NCBI RefSeq assembly: GCF_003428625.2
Contig: NZ_QVQT02000007.1
Coordinates: 1-64,000 of the forward strand
Direction: 5' to 3'
DNA: 64,000 nt
Origin: Paracidobacterium acidisoli
Lineage (GTDB): Bacteria; Acidobacteriota; Terriglobia; Terriglobales; Acidobacteriaceae
Of the stretch, positions 27,271 through 36,254 are shown one piece after another. A model generated the notes under the pieces. The model had not been told where the DNA came from. It searched no databases and was given only the letters and a program-made list of their open reading frames with translations. How positions within the stretch are numbered: the stretch's first letter is position 1; every line of letters begins with the position of its first letter. Position numbers and translations under genes: made by a program.

Positions 27271-29664
27271 TCAGTCGGGAAGCGCAAAGCTGTAAAGCGT
27301 ATTTCCCGCGGAAATGGCTACGTACTGCCTTCCATCCACGGCGTAGCTGACCGGTGCGGAGGCGATTGTGCCTCCTGTCTGGAAGTGCCAGAGCGCTCTG
27401 CCCGATGCGGCATCGAGCGCAATCAGGTTTCCATCGGCCGTGGCCAGAAAGACCAGCCCACCGCCTGTGGCCAGGACGCCCGCCGTCATCGAGCCGCGAA
27501 AGGTCGAATACACCCATTTCGCCGCTCCGGTCCGGGTGTCGATCTCTTTCATTCCGCTTCGATGCTCTTCACCAGAAAGAAAAAAGGGACGTCCCCCCAT
27601 ATACTGGCGCCCCGCCTCATATTTCTGGGATACGCTTCGGTAGCCCAGAGCGCTGTCCGTCACCACCACATACAGCTTCGAATGAATGCGGTCGTAGGAG
27701 GGGTTTGCCCAGTCCGCGCCGCCGATGACGGTGGGCGAGACAATATTGCCGGTCGGCGTCGCCTTCCAGTTCGGCAGCAGAATCGGAGTGCCGTCCGGGT
27801 GAAAGCCGCCGTTCCAGGTCTGCCTGACATAGGGTTTGGCAAAGACAAACCTTCCGTTATCCCGGTCGAGCACATAAAACAGCCCGTTGCGGTCTGCCTG
27901 CAGCAGACGCCGGCGCGTCGTGCCTGCCACGGTCTGGTCCGCGAGCACCACATCTTCGTTCGCGTCCCAGTCATGCGTATCGCCGGGAGTGAACTGGTAA
28001 TACCACCTGAGCTTTCCCGTATCCGGATCGAGCGCCAGAACGGAGCAGGTAAACAGGTTGGCGCCTTCGCGGACGTCCGCGTTCATATCCGGTCCGGGAT
28101 TGCCCACCGTCCAGTAGAGCACGTCCCGCTCCGGATCATAGCTGCCGGTCATCCAGGTGGGCCCTCCGCCCTGCTTCCAGCTATCCCCGGTCCAGGTCTC
28201 GCTTCCGGGCTCGCCCGGCCTGGGCACGGTGTAAAACCGCCACAGCCGCCTTCCGGTTACGGCATCGTAAGCGTCAAGAAAGCCGCGAATCCCGAATTCT
28301 CCCCCCGCGACTCCGACGATGACTTCCTTTTTGATCGCCAGCGGGGCCTCGGTGATCGAATAACCCTGCAGGGTATCGGCCACCTGCGTCTCCCAGAGCA
28401 GGCGGCCCGTTCGCGCATCGAGGGCGACCATGGCGGCATCCAGCGTGCCGAAAAATACACGGCCGCCCAGCACCGCAACGCCGCGATTGAAGGGGTTGGA
28501 CTGGTAGGGATTGATCGCCTTCTGCCGGCGCTCATATTTCCAGATCACGAGCCCGCTGCGAGCATCGATGGCATACACGCCGGCCGCATCGCTGGTCGTA
28601 TAGGTGGTGTACATCACGCCGTCCACCACCAGCGGAGTCGCTTCGAGAAGCGGACCGGGCGGCATCTGCACCGCCCAGTGCGCCTGCAGCCGCCCAACAT
28701 TGGCGGGATTGATCCGGGCCAGAGAGGAAAAGTGATCTCCCTGATAATTGCCCCAGTAGGTCAGCCAGTTCTGCGGCTCCTTCCGGGCGTTGCGCAGCCT
28801 TTCGAAGGTAAGGCCGGGCGGCAGAGTCGCCTGCACCGTTTTGCTGAGGTCGCGCGCTTTCAGCGTCTTCAGATAAGCCACCAGGTTCTGAATTTCGGCG
28901 GAGGAGAGCACCTGTCCGTAGTTGTCCGGCATCAGCGATTTCGTTTCCGAGTGCTCCTCGACAATCTCGCTTCGGTCGAGCCTGCGAAGCTTTCCGTTCA
29001 GGTCCATCAGAATCAGCGTGAAGTTGTCTTCCGCCCGCTTGATCCCCGTCATGACCTCGCCGTTTCGGGTGGTGACGCGAACGGCTTCCGGCCGAAGCTG
29101 GCGCCGCCCAGGCGAAGCAGGGGCGTTCGGATTCAGAATCACAGATCGCAGAGACTGCGCCGGGTTCTTCCCGACGGCGGAGAGATCCGGTCCCAAAACG
29201 GAGCCGCGCTCGTTGACCTCGTGACACCGCCCGCAGCCGCCCTTGCCCCAGAACGTCGCTTCTCCGGCCACAGGGTCGCCCGGCACCGTCTCTCCGGCAC
29301 TGGCGCTGCCTGCGCTCAGGCTCCGCAGCCAGGTGATGATCTTCCATATATTGTCCGCAGGCAGAGCGGAAAAGGAGGGCATCTGCGTGCCCGGAATGCC
29401 GGTGCGGATGGTCCGGAAGAGATCGCTGTCTTCGCTTCCATGAGAGAAGCTGCCGGTTGCCAGCGACGGGCCGCGGCCTCCCTGGGCATCCCCGCCATGA
29501 CACTCCTCGCACGTCTGCTGATACAGCGCTCTGCCGGCTGCCACGGCCGCGGCAGAGTCCGCAAACGGATTCGTTTGCGCATCCGGCCTGTCCGCCTGCT
29601 GCGCCGTCAGCGGCAGAGCGCCGGACAAAATCATCAGCAAAACAATCCGAACCGGGTATTTCAA
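27271..29664 (-). CDS. PQQ-dependent dehydrogenase with two N-terminal cytochrome c domains
   Basis: This 797-residue periplasmic quinohemoprotein starts at TTG 29664, with GAGGAG eight bases upstream. After the signal peptide come cytochrome c domain 1 (CEECH at 52-56, Met ligand near 95) and domain 2 (CGRCH at 144-148, ending SLMPDNYGQVLS). Domain 2 resembles the haem-binding domain common in Planctomycetes (NPNAPASPGRRQLRPE). Residues about 300-797 form the eight-bladed PQQ propeller (TYWGNYQGDHFSSLARINPA, LYWTVGNPGPD, DTHDWDANED). Asp565 and Asp567 form a D-x-D pair at the catalytic position. The usual vicinal Cys pair is absent. It oxidises an alcohol or sugar and passes electrons to its own haems. 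Confidence 0.85.
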   Translation of the reverse strand: MKYPVRIVLLMILSGALPLTAQQADRPDAQTNPFADSAAAVAAGRALYQQTCEECHGGDAQGGRGPSLATGSFSHGSEDSDLFRTIRTGIPGTQMPSFSALPADNIWKIITWLRSLSAGSASAGETVPGDPVAGEATFWGKGGCGRCHEVNERGSVLGPDLSAVGKNPAQSLRSVILNPNAPASPGRRQLRPEAVRVTTRNGEVMTGIKRAEDNFTLILMDLNGKLRRLDRSEIVEEHSETKSLMPDNYGQVLSSAEIQNLVAYLKTLKARDLSKTVQATLPPGLTFERLRNARKEPQNWLTYWGNYQGDHFSSLARINPANVGRLQAHWAVQMPPGPLLEATPLVVDGVMYTTYTTSDAAGVYAIDARSGLVIWKYERRQKAINPYQSNPFNRGVAVLGGRVFFGTLDAAMVALDARTGRLLWETQVADTLQGYSITEAPLAIKKEVIVGVAGGEFGIRGFLDAYDAVTGRRLWRFYTVPRPGEPGSETWTGDSWKQGGGPTWMTGSYDPERDVLYWTVGNPGPDMNADVREGANLFTCSVLALDPDTGKLRWYYQFTPGDTHDWDANEDVVLADQTVAGTTRRRLLQADRNGLFYVLDRDNGRFVFAKPYVRQTWNGGFHPDGTPILLPNWKATPTGNIVSPTVIGGADWANPSYDRIHSKLYVVVTDSALGYRSVSQKYEAGRQYMGGRPFFLSGEEHRSGMKEIDTRTGAAKWVYSTFRGSMTAGVLATGGGLVFLATADGNLIALDAASGRALWHFQTGGTIASAPVSYAVDGRQYVAISAGNTLYSFALPD

Positions 29665-29735
29665 ACGTTTTTCTCCTCTGCTCGCATGGCTTCAGACCTG
29701 CGGGCCCTGTAATTTTCTTCGCCGGGGCAGACCGT

Positions 29736-31349
29736 TCACCGGGGCAGACTGTAGGCGTAGAGGCTGTCCCCGGCGCTGAAGAGAATCCACTGCCTGCCGT
29801 CCAGCATGTAGGTGATGATTCCGCCTGACTCGTTCGCCGCGACCTCCTGGTGCCAGAGGATTCGGCCTTTGTCGGCGCTGAAGATAATCAAATTCTTCTG
29901 GTCGTCGCCAGTGATGACCAGATTGCTCGCAGTGGTCAGAAGAGCGGGCCCTGTCGTGGGCGGCGCATTGTTCAGGTTCGGATACTCATGCGTCCAGACC
30001 GCGCGCCCGGTGAGTGGGTCGATCGCCTGCAGAATGCGCCGGGTGTGACCGATGCCCGCCCCGGTGCCGCCATATCCGGAGGGATGGTCGCTGTCGTCCA
30101 CCAGGTAATAAATAGCCTTCCCTTCCACCGAGTTCACATAAAACAAGCCGGTTTTGGGACTGTAGGCGGGGGCAAACCAGTTGGTGGCGTTCACGATGTT
30201 GATCGAGCCGCCGACGGTGGGGTCTTTATCCGGAATCGGGATAGGTTCGCCCTGCGGCGACAGGCCCGAGGAATAATCGAGCGGAACAAAAGGCCGAACG
30301 ACCAGGTACTTTCCGGTGACGCGATCCAGCGTCACAAAGAAGCCGTTGCGCGCCGCCTGCGACACCAGTCTGCGCGGCTTTCCGTCAACGACTTTGTCGA
30401 TCAGAATGGGCGCGGTGGTGTTGTCGAAGTCATGCGTGTCGTGCGGTGAGACCTGGAAGTACCATTTCAGCCTGCCGGTATCGAGATCGAGCGCGACGAT
30501 GGATTCGGTCCACAGATTAGCTCCGGGACGCCCCTGTCCGGCAAAGACCGGATTGGTATTGCCCGTCGGCCAGAACAGCAGATTGAGTTTGGGATCATAC
30601 GTGCCCGGCATCCAGGTCATGCCTCCGCCATGTTCGGAGGCTGCTTCATTGGGCCACGTTTTGAGCGCCGGATCGTCTTTGCGCGGCGTGGACCACCAGG
30701 TCCACTGCAGCCGGCCCGTCGCCGGATCGAACGAATCGAGAAAGCCGGGCATGTCCATCGCATCGCCGCCGACCCCGACAATCACATGGTTCTTCACCAC
30801 CAGGGGCGCCGACGTTGAGAAATACTGCTTCCGCGCATCGGCATAATTCTTCCGCCAGAGCTCTTTGCCGGTCGTGGCATTGAGGGCAATCAGCCAGTTG
30901 TCAGGAGTGAGGAAATAGACCGTCGTTCTCCAGATGGCGACGCCGCGCTGTCCAATCAGGTGACCGCCATGGTCCACCCATTCGTAATGCCACAGTTCCC
31001 TGCCGGTGTGCGCATCGAGCGCCCACACATGATCCGGAATGGTGATGTAGAGAACGCCGCCCACCAGAAGCGGCGTGCATTTGATCACCGGCACCGGCGC
31101 GCCGCGCTGCGCGCCGACACTGGTGATCTGATAAACCCACTGCTGTGCGATCCGGCTCACATTAGCGGGTGTGATCCGGGTCAGCGTGCTGTAGCGCTGG
31201 CCGGTGTAATCGCCGTTGTACGTGGGCCAGCTCGTGACCGGCGGTCTGCCGATGGTATTCGGATCAGGTGAAGCGACAGGCGCGGCCGCAGCCAGACTCA
31301 CGAGCGCGGCAGCCGCAATGGCCATGCAGACGGCAGGGACAGATCTCAT
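29736..31349 (-). CDS. soluble periplasmic PQQ-dependent dehydrogenase
   Basis: This 537-residue protein has a signal peptide (AIAAAALVSLAAAAPVA) and a PQQ propeller (TSWPTYNGDYTGQRYSTLT, LFWPTGNTNPVF, SPHDTHDFDNTTAPILID). Asp307 and Asp309 again form a D-x-D pair. There is no haem motif, so it needs an external electron acceptor, most simply the diheme cytochrome encoded directly upstream. Its ATG overlaps the stop of that gene by 4 bp (ATGA), indicating translational coupling. The second PQQ dehydrogenase follows after 71 bp. The likely substrate class is a sugar or sugar alcohol, from the surrounding genes. Confidence 0.85.
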   Translation of the reverse strand: MRSVPAVCMAIAAAALVSLAAAAPVASPDPNTIGRPPVTSWPTYNGDYTGQRYSTLTRITPANVSRIAQQWVYQITSVGAQRGAPVPVIKCTPLLVGGVLYITIPDHVWALDAHTGRELWHYEWVDHGGHLIGQRGVAIWRTTVYFLTPDNWLIALNATTGKELWRKNYADARKQYFSTSAPLVVKNHVIVGVGGDAMDMPGFLDSFDPATGRLQWTWWSTPRKDDPALKTWPNEAASEHGGGMTWMPGTYDPKLNLLFWPTGNTNPVFAGQGRPGANLWTESIVALDLDTGRLKWYFQVSPHDTHDFDNTTAPILIDKVVDGKPRRLVSQAARNGFFVTLDRVTGKYLVVRPFVPLDYSSGLSPQGEPIPIPDKDPTVGGSINIVNATNWFAPAYSPKTGLFYVNSVEGKAIYYLVDDSDHPSGYGGTGAGIGHTRRILQAIDPLTGRAVWTHEYPNLNNAPPTTGPALLTTASNLVITGDDQKNLIIFSADKGRILWHQEVAANESGGIITYMLDGRQWILFSAGDSLYAYSLPR

Positions 31350-32185
31350 TTCAGCGTCTCCAGCCAGGCCGTGACGTTGTGCATATCGTCATTCCTGAGA
31401 GTCATTACGATGTCCTGATGCGGAGCGAGCGGGTCCTTCATGCTGACCGTTGTCCCAGGAACCCGCTCGATGATGCGGGACTGACCGATGCTGTCCACCA
31501 GCTCGACGCGGAAATCGCTGACCTGCGTGACCCGCCCGGAGACCGTGCCGCCATCCGGCGTCGTCACCGTCGCCGTGACGGCCAGTGATCCGTCTGCCGG
31601 CCGCTCCGGCCAGATCCATCCGCGCTGAAGCTGATCGGGGGAACGGAACCTGGCCGCGATGTGCGCAAAGGTCGCAGCGGTATGGCAGGACATGCAGTGC
31701 GCCGCGGCATATGCCTGTCCCTTCGCGGCGTCGCCCACCAGAATGTTCAGCACATGATAAGTGCCGCGGTTCGCGACGTCCTCGACCTGCAGATGAAGAA
31801 ACTCGGCAATGTCCCTGAGCTGGTCATCCGGCACGGCGGCAAACGAAGGCATGCCCTTTTCCGGGCGGCCCTTCTTCAGAAACGGCACCAGATGCTCGCC
31901 ATGGTCGTCATCGAGAACCACATCCGAGGTGATCAGGCTGGGGCCTTCCGCGCCGCGCGCCTGAGGCCCATGACAAAAGGAACAGCTTTGCTGAAACAGA
32001 GGCGCTCCACGGGCCGCGGCTGCCTTGTCCGGCGCTGTGCCAAGACCAAGAAAGGCACGGGTGGCCTCAGCGCGCTGCTGCGGGGTGAAATTCCGGCGAG
32101 CATTCGGGTTCTGCGGGTACGCATGAGCTGCCGCAAAAAAAATCACCCCTCCGGCAAGAACTGCACTCAGGAGTCGTTGACACAT
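31346..32185 (-). CDS. diheme cytochrome c, electron acceptor of the PQQ dehydrogenases
   Basis: This 279-residue protein starts at the ATG at 32185, with AAAGGA upstream; longer frames run into the divergent promoter. The signal peptide is LLSAVLAGGVIFFAAAHA. The first cytochrome has CSFCH at 68-72 and Met ligand MPSF near 112. The second has CMSCH at 164-168 and a beta-rich insert (VTATVTTPDGGTVSGRVTQV) of the kind seen in Planctomycetes-type haem-binding domains. It is the first gene of a three-gene minus-strand operon, coupled by ATGA to the dehydrogenase. It should carry electrons from PQQ to the respiratory chain. Confidence 0.85.
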   Translation of the reverse strand: MCQRLLSAVLAGGVIFFAAAHAYPQNPNARRNFTPQQRAEATRAFLGLGTAPDKAAAARGAPLFQQSCSFCHGPQARGAEGPSLITSDVVLDDDHGEHLVPFLKKGRPEKGMPSFAAVPDDQLRDIAEFLHLQVEDVANRGTYHVLNILVGDAAKGQAYAAAHCMSCHTAATFAHIAARFRSPDQLQRGWIWPERPADGSLAVTATVTTPDGGTVSGRVTQVSDFRVELVDSIGQSRIIERVPGTTVSMKDPLAPHQDIVMTLRNDDMHNVTAWLETLK

Positions 32186-32346
32186 CCGGATATTCCTTTC
32201 GGAATCGGAGAGTTTGAATCCACTGCGTGGCCCGAAAACCTGGGAGAGCCGAAAAGCCGGTTTTTGAGATTCCCACTTTCTGCTGAAAGGAGCTCCCGGC
32301 ACATTGAGGTATGCGCGGCACTTCGTTCTTCTCGAAAACGAGTGAA

Positions 32347-32359
32347 GTATATAATATAC
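32347..32359. promoter_or_regulatory. palindrome in the divergent promoter region
   Basis: GTATATAATATAC is a perfect inverted repeat around a single A. It lies between the cytochrome/PQQ operon (minus) and the metallo-hydrolase gene (plus, start 32403). It may be a variant of the GTATAC operator found upstream of the neighbouring units, or simply an AT-rich promoter core. Confidence 0.4.
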
Positions 32360-32402
32360 AATTACACTTCGGAAACAGAATCTGAAGCAAACCGGGAGAA
32401 AA

Positions 32403-33530
32403 ATGTCCCAGCGGAGAATCATCGGCACTCTGATCCTGCTCACCCTCACTCTGGCAGCCGCCGGAGCAGCCGCAAAGTCCGGAAAAATCAAACGATCCAG
32501 GGATCTCAGAATTGCCGCCGTCGACGTCGAAGGCGGCGCCGCCATATTATTTGTTACGCCGGAGGGCAAATCGCTGCTGATTGACACGGGCTGGCCGCCC
32601 GGCATCGGCGGTCCCCGCAGAAAACCTGATGCCCCGCCGCCGCCTCCCATGCCGTCGAGCGCCGACCGTATTGCCGCTGCCGCCGCTTCGCTCGGCATAA
32701 AGAAGATCGATTACCTTCTTATGACCCACTACCATGTGGATCACCTCGGCGGCCTTCAGGCGCTGCTCGCGAAGCTGCCGGTCGAAGCCTTCATCGATCA
32801 TGGCCCCAACCGCGAAGAGCCTCCGCCGAATGCAACGCCGCGACAGCTTGCCTTCGCCACAGCCACGCTGTATCCCGCCTGGGTCGCGGCATATCAGGGC
32901 CATGAGCACATCACTGCTCAGGTGGGTCAGAAGCTCGATATCGGCTCGATGCATCTTCAGTTCGTCACCAGTGACGGCAATGTGCTGCATGAGCCTCTGC
33001 CGGGCGCTGGCCAGCCCAACCCGCTCTGCGCAAATGTACTCCCGATGGACCGCAACGGCGGCGAAGAGAATGTCCGCTCGGTCGGCACCCTCATCACCTT
33101 TGGCAAAACGCGCATTCTTGACCTGGGAGACCTTACCTGGAATAAGGAAATGGAGCTGCTGTGCCCCGTCAACCGGGTCGGCAAAGTCGATGTTTATTTC
33201 GTCACCGGTCACGGCATGAATCTTTCGAGCAGTCCTCCCACAGGCGCGCTTGATCCGCTGGTCGCCGTGATGCAGAACGGCCCGATGAAGGGGGGCGATG
33301 AGGCAGTTATCAGGACGGTGGATAGTTATCCCGACCTGAAGGGTTTCTGGCGCGTTCATGATTCGGTGCGTTATCCCGATCTGAACGGCGACCCCGATTA
33401 CATTGCCAATCTTGATCAGTTATCGGATCAGGGTTATCCGGTCGACATCGACATTACTCCGCGAGGCCGCATCACCGTCACCAATGGTCGCAACCATTTC
33501 AGCAGAACTTATACAGCGCGCGGGAAGTAA
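32403..33530 (+). CDS. secreted metallo-beta-lactamase-fold hydrolase
   Basis: This 375-residue periplasmic protein has a signal peptide ending GAAAKS. The metal-binding motif is THYHVDHLGG with His109, His111, Asp113 and His114. A further ligand Asp lies in LGDLTWNKE and a late His in VTGHGM. The start of the fold (AAILFVTPEGKSLLIDTGW) resembles the ComEC/Rec2-type subgroup, which includes secreted hydrolases of unknown substrate. A proline-rich loop (APPPPPMPSS) is inserted before the helix that leads to the active site. Beside PQQ dehydrogenases, a lactonase opening the aldonolactone product is an attractive but unproven role. Confidence 0.75.
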   Translation: MSQRRIIGTLILLTLTLAAAGAAAKSGKIKRSRDLRIAAVDVEGGAAILFVTPEGKSLLIDTGWPPGIGGPRRKPDAPPPPPMPSSADRIAAAAASLGIKKIDYLLMTHYHVDHLGGLQALLAKLPVEAFIDHGPNREEPPPNATPRQLAFATATLYPAWVAAYQGHEHITAQVGQKLDIGSMHLQFVTSDGNVLHEPLPGAGQPNPLCANVLPMDRNGGEENVRSVGTLITFGKTRILDLGDLTWNKEMELLCPVNRVGKVDVYFVTGHGMNLSSSPPTGALDPLVAVMQNGPMKGGDEAVIRTVDSYPDLKGFWRVHDSVRYPDLNGDPDYIANLDQLSDQGYPVDIDITPRGRITVTNGRNHFSRTYTARGK

Positions 33531-34866
33531 TGCCATCGCCGGTCATGGCGCCGGCTTCCGCAGGCCGGCCGTCGCTTTGCAGCAGCTTGCCCTCGCGGCT
33601 AACGTAGTTATATCCCTGATGCTGGTGTGCAGCGCCTGCCCCGCTCCTGCTCTGAGCATGCCGGAACAGGAGTTATCGGCGACGCCACGGCAGACGCAGG
33701 CGGCCGGTGAGTCCAGTCCCGATCGCGCCAGGTATGTGGGCGATGCAGCCTGTTCCGGATGCCATAAAGATATAAGTCTCTCTTATCTGCATACCGCTCA
33801 CCACCTGACCTCGCAGTTAGCCAGCCGGATCTCGGTTTTGGGGCCGTTTGAGGAGCCGCGGAATGAAGTGAAGGTCATCAGCTCCACAGATGAATTCCTG
33901 GGGCTGCCGCTTCTCTTCCGGATGGAAGCAAAGAGCGATGGCTTTTACGAAACCGCGTATGAAACCATTGAGGCTGGCGACCCTTCGCAGATACAGACTT
34001 TCAGTAAACGGATCGATATCGTTACAGGGTCCGGAGTGCGCGGGCAAACCTATCTGTACTGGCAGGGCAGCCAGTTATTCGAGCTGCCGATAAGCTACTG
34101 GACCGGTATTCACAAGTGGATCAACAGCCCGGGATACGAAAACGGAACGGCTGACTTCTCCCGCCCCGTTTATCCGCGCTGTCTGGAATGCCATGCGACG
34201 TATATCCGTCCGCTTTCCTCCGATCCACTGACAAATCGCTACGACGTACAAAGCCTGATCCCTGGAATATCCTGTGAAACCTGCCACGGTCCGGGCGCCG
34301 ACCACGTCGAGATGCAGAAGGCCGCTTCCGCGCGGTCCGCGGACCAGCATATTCTGAATCCGGCGAAGTTTTCGAGAGACAGGCAGATCGATCTGTGCGC
34401 GCTCTGCCATAACGGAGCCCAGCGTGAAGAGCGCGCGCCGGCATTTACCTATTTACCCGGCCGTCCGCTGGACAGATATCTCAGACCGGAAGCGGTGGAT
34501 ATGCCGACACATCCCAATGTGCACGGCAATCAGGTGGGGTTGCTGGAAAAAAGCCTCTGCTATCGCTCATCGCCCACGATGAGCTGCTCGACATGCCACG
34601 ATGTGCACGCGACCGAACGATCGGCTGCATTCTATTCGCAGCGGTGCCTGACCTGTCATCGCGTGGAAAGCTGCGGGATGTCGAAAAAGATGGGGCGCTC
34701 TATCGCAAATAACTGCATTGACTGCCACATGCCTGTACAGCCAACGAGCGCCATCGTCTCGGTCACGGGAAACGAGACGGTGCGGGCTTCCATGCGGACA
34801 CACTGGATCAGAGTGTATCGAGACAATATCCCGGCATCGGAGCAGAAAAACAGAGCTCGCCCCTGA
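33484..34866 (+). CDS. seven-haem cytochrome c
   Basis: About 460 residues long. The ATG at 33484 overlaps the preceding gene by 47 bp; a TTG at 33577 or ATG near 33619 would also leave a signal peptide (LALAANVVISLMLVCSACPA). Seven CxxCH motifs occur in order: CSGCH, CLECH, CETCH, CALCH, CSTCH, CLTCH and CIDCH. The opening YVGDAACSGCHKDI and spaced HTAHH are typical of c554-like multihaem proteins. It belongs in the periplasm or outer surface and probably moves electrons from the oxidation pathway to a terminal reductase or the outside. It reads in the same direction as the metallo-hydrolase, with which it overlaps. Confidence 0.8.
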   Translation: MVATISAELIQRAGSNAIAGHGAGFRRPAVALQQLALAANVVISLMLVCSACPAPALSMPEQELSATPRQTQAAGESSPDRARYVGDAACSGCHKDISLSYLHTAHHLTSQLASRISVLGPFEEPRNEVKVISSTDEFLGLPLLFRMEAKSDGFYETAYETIEAGDPSQIQTFSKRIDIVTGSGVRGQTYLYWQGSQLFELPISYWTGIHKWINSPGYENGTADFSRPVYPRCLECHATYIRPLSSDPLTNRYDVQSLIPGISCETCHGPGADHVEMQKAASARSADQHILNPAKFSRDRQIDLCALCHNGAQREERAPAFTYLPGRPLDRYLRPEAVDMPTHPNVHGNQVGLLEKSLCYRSSPTMSCSTCHDVHATERSAAFYSQRCLTCHRVESCGMSKKMGRSIANNCIDCHMPVQPTSAIVSVTGNETVRASMRTHWIRVYRDNIPASEQKNRARP

Positions 34867-34890
34867 GCGCGGGCATTCGTCAGGGACGCA

Positions 34891-36114
34891 TCATCTGGAC
34901 TGCGTTTCGGACTCTTCCTTCGCGTCCACCATCTCGTTGAGGCTCTGTGTTGTATGAACGCGCATCTCTATAAATACCTTGCCTAACTGCTCCCGAATGG
35001 CCTGGTACTGCTTAAACTTCGCGATCTCCTGATTTGCCTCCGCGGTTTTTCCTGTCTGGCGGTACAGCAGGCCCAGCCGATAATGAGCAAGAGCATTGGT
35101 CGGATCCTCCTGCACGGCATGCTCCAGCGCGGCGATGGCCTTCTGCTTCTCATTCATAAAGGTCAGTGCTCTGGCCAGGCCAACATTCGCTTCCGCGTCG
35201 TCAGGCTGCAGCGCAAGCGCTCCGGAGTAGTCCTCGTAAGCCTGCTTTATCTCGTTATGCTTCATGGCAATATCTCCAAGCCTGCACTTCGCCTTTTCAT
35301 CGAAATGATTTGCGGCCAGAGCTGCCTTGTATTCCGCTTCGGCTTCGGACTGAAGCGCGGGATCGGCGGACGTATTCAGCGCTTCCGCCAGCTCATAGTG
35401 CAGTCCAGGAAGCTGCGCATTCAGCCGCATGGCTTCGCGATATTGCTCAATGGCGCCGGATGTGTCGTTCTGTCTCTCCATCTCATGCGCCATAATCATG
35501 TGCATCTGTGCGGATTTCGGCGCGACCAGCCCCAGACTCAGCATGGCTTCGTTCGTCAGCTCGGAGTAGATCCGGTAGGCCGTGTATAAAATGACCGGAT
35601 TTTCAGGCTCCCGCGCCCGCAGAACGCCCACAACCGAAGCTGCTCTGCTCAGATCGTTCGCCGAATAATCCAGCTCGATCAGCTCCATGCCGCTCTCCAC
35701 GCAGATCTTCTCGTCCTTTAAATTAGGAAACGCGCTTTCCAGATCGGCTCTGGCCTCAGCCACCTGTCCGCTCCGTTTCTCCGACATGCCCAGCAGCGCC
35801 TGCGTCTTCCACAGGTCGGGTTTCAGCTTCAGAGCGGTACGAAGCTGTGGACTGGCATCCGTATAGTCACCCTGGAAAAAGAAAAGCACACCCAGGTTGG
35901 CATGCGCGTCCAGGTTCTCCGGGTCCAGGGCAACGGCAGCGCGATATTCCGGAATCGCCAGAGCAGGCTTGTTTTCCGCAATGTATTTCTGTGCGAGGCG
36001 CATATGCGCCTGAACCTCCTGCTGAGGATCAGAAGGTTTTTGCGCCGGTACAGGAAGAACTCCCGAAAGAAAGATGCCACTAAAAACCAGGGGAACGGCT
36101 GCTCGAAGATCCAT
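34891..36114 (-). CDS. secreted TPR-repeat protein
   Basis: This 407-residue protein has a signal peptide (VPLVFSGIFLSGVLPVPAQ) followed by tetratricopeptide repeats: AIPEYRAAVALDPENLDAHA, AIEQYREAMRLNAQLPG, AYEDYSGALALQPDDAEAN and AIAALEHAVQEDPTNALAHY. The C-terminus is charged. Such periplasmic TPR proteins serve as scaffolds. The stop lies 25 bp from the convergent cytochrome gene. It lies directly downstream of the TonB receptor gene on the same strand, but a terminator separates the two, so it probably has its own promoter. Its role in the locus is not known. Confidence 0.75.
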   Translation of the reverse strand: MDLRAAVPLVFSGIFLSGVLPVPAQKPSDPQQEVQAHMRLAQKYIAENKPALAIPEYRAAVALDPENLDAHANLGVLFFFQGDYTDASPQLRTALKLKPDLWKTQALLGMSEKRSGQVAEARADLESAFPNLKDEKICVESGMELIELDYSANDLSRAASVVGVLRAREPENPVILYTAYRIYSELTNEAMLSLGLVAPKSAQMHMIMAHEMERQNDTSGAIEQYREAMRLNAQLPGLHYELAEALNTSADPALQSEAEAEYKAALAANHFDEKAKCRLGDIAMKHNEIKQAYEDYSGALALQPDDAEANVGLARALTFMNEKQKAIAALEHAVQEDPTNALAHYRLGLLYRQTGKTAEANQEIAKFKQYQAIREQLGKVFIEMRVHTTQSLNEMVDAKEESETQSR

Positions 36115-36199
36115 ACATCATCCAGTTTCTTTGCCGGAAATAGCTGCTGTAGTCTACACCACGATTCCGCCCTCCGACACGACTGCGGTTTATAGAAAA

Positions 36200-36225
36200 A
36201 GGGCGACAGCGAGTGCCGTCGCCCT
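36200..36225 (-). terminator. intrinsic terminator of the TonB receptor gene
   Basis: On the minus strand AGGGCGAC and GTCGCCCT form an 8-bp stem over a ten-base loop, followed at once by TTTTC. It lies 30 bp after the receptor stop and has all the parts of a Rho-independent terminator. Confidence 0.8.
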
Positions 36226-36254
36226 GCAGGTTCAGATGGTGCATTCCACGGTGG

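Noticed and set aside
27130-29712. 860-codon plus-strand frame opposite the PQQ-cytochrome dehydrogenase
   Set aside because: Antisense shadow; the minus strand has a signal peptide, haem motifs and PQQ motifs.
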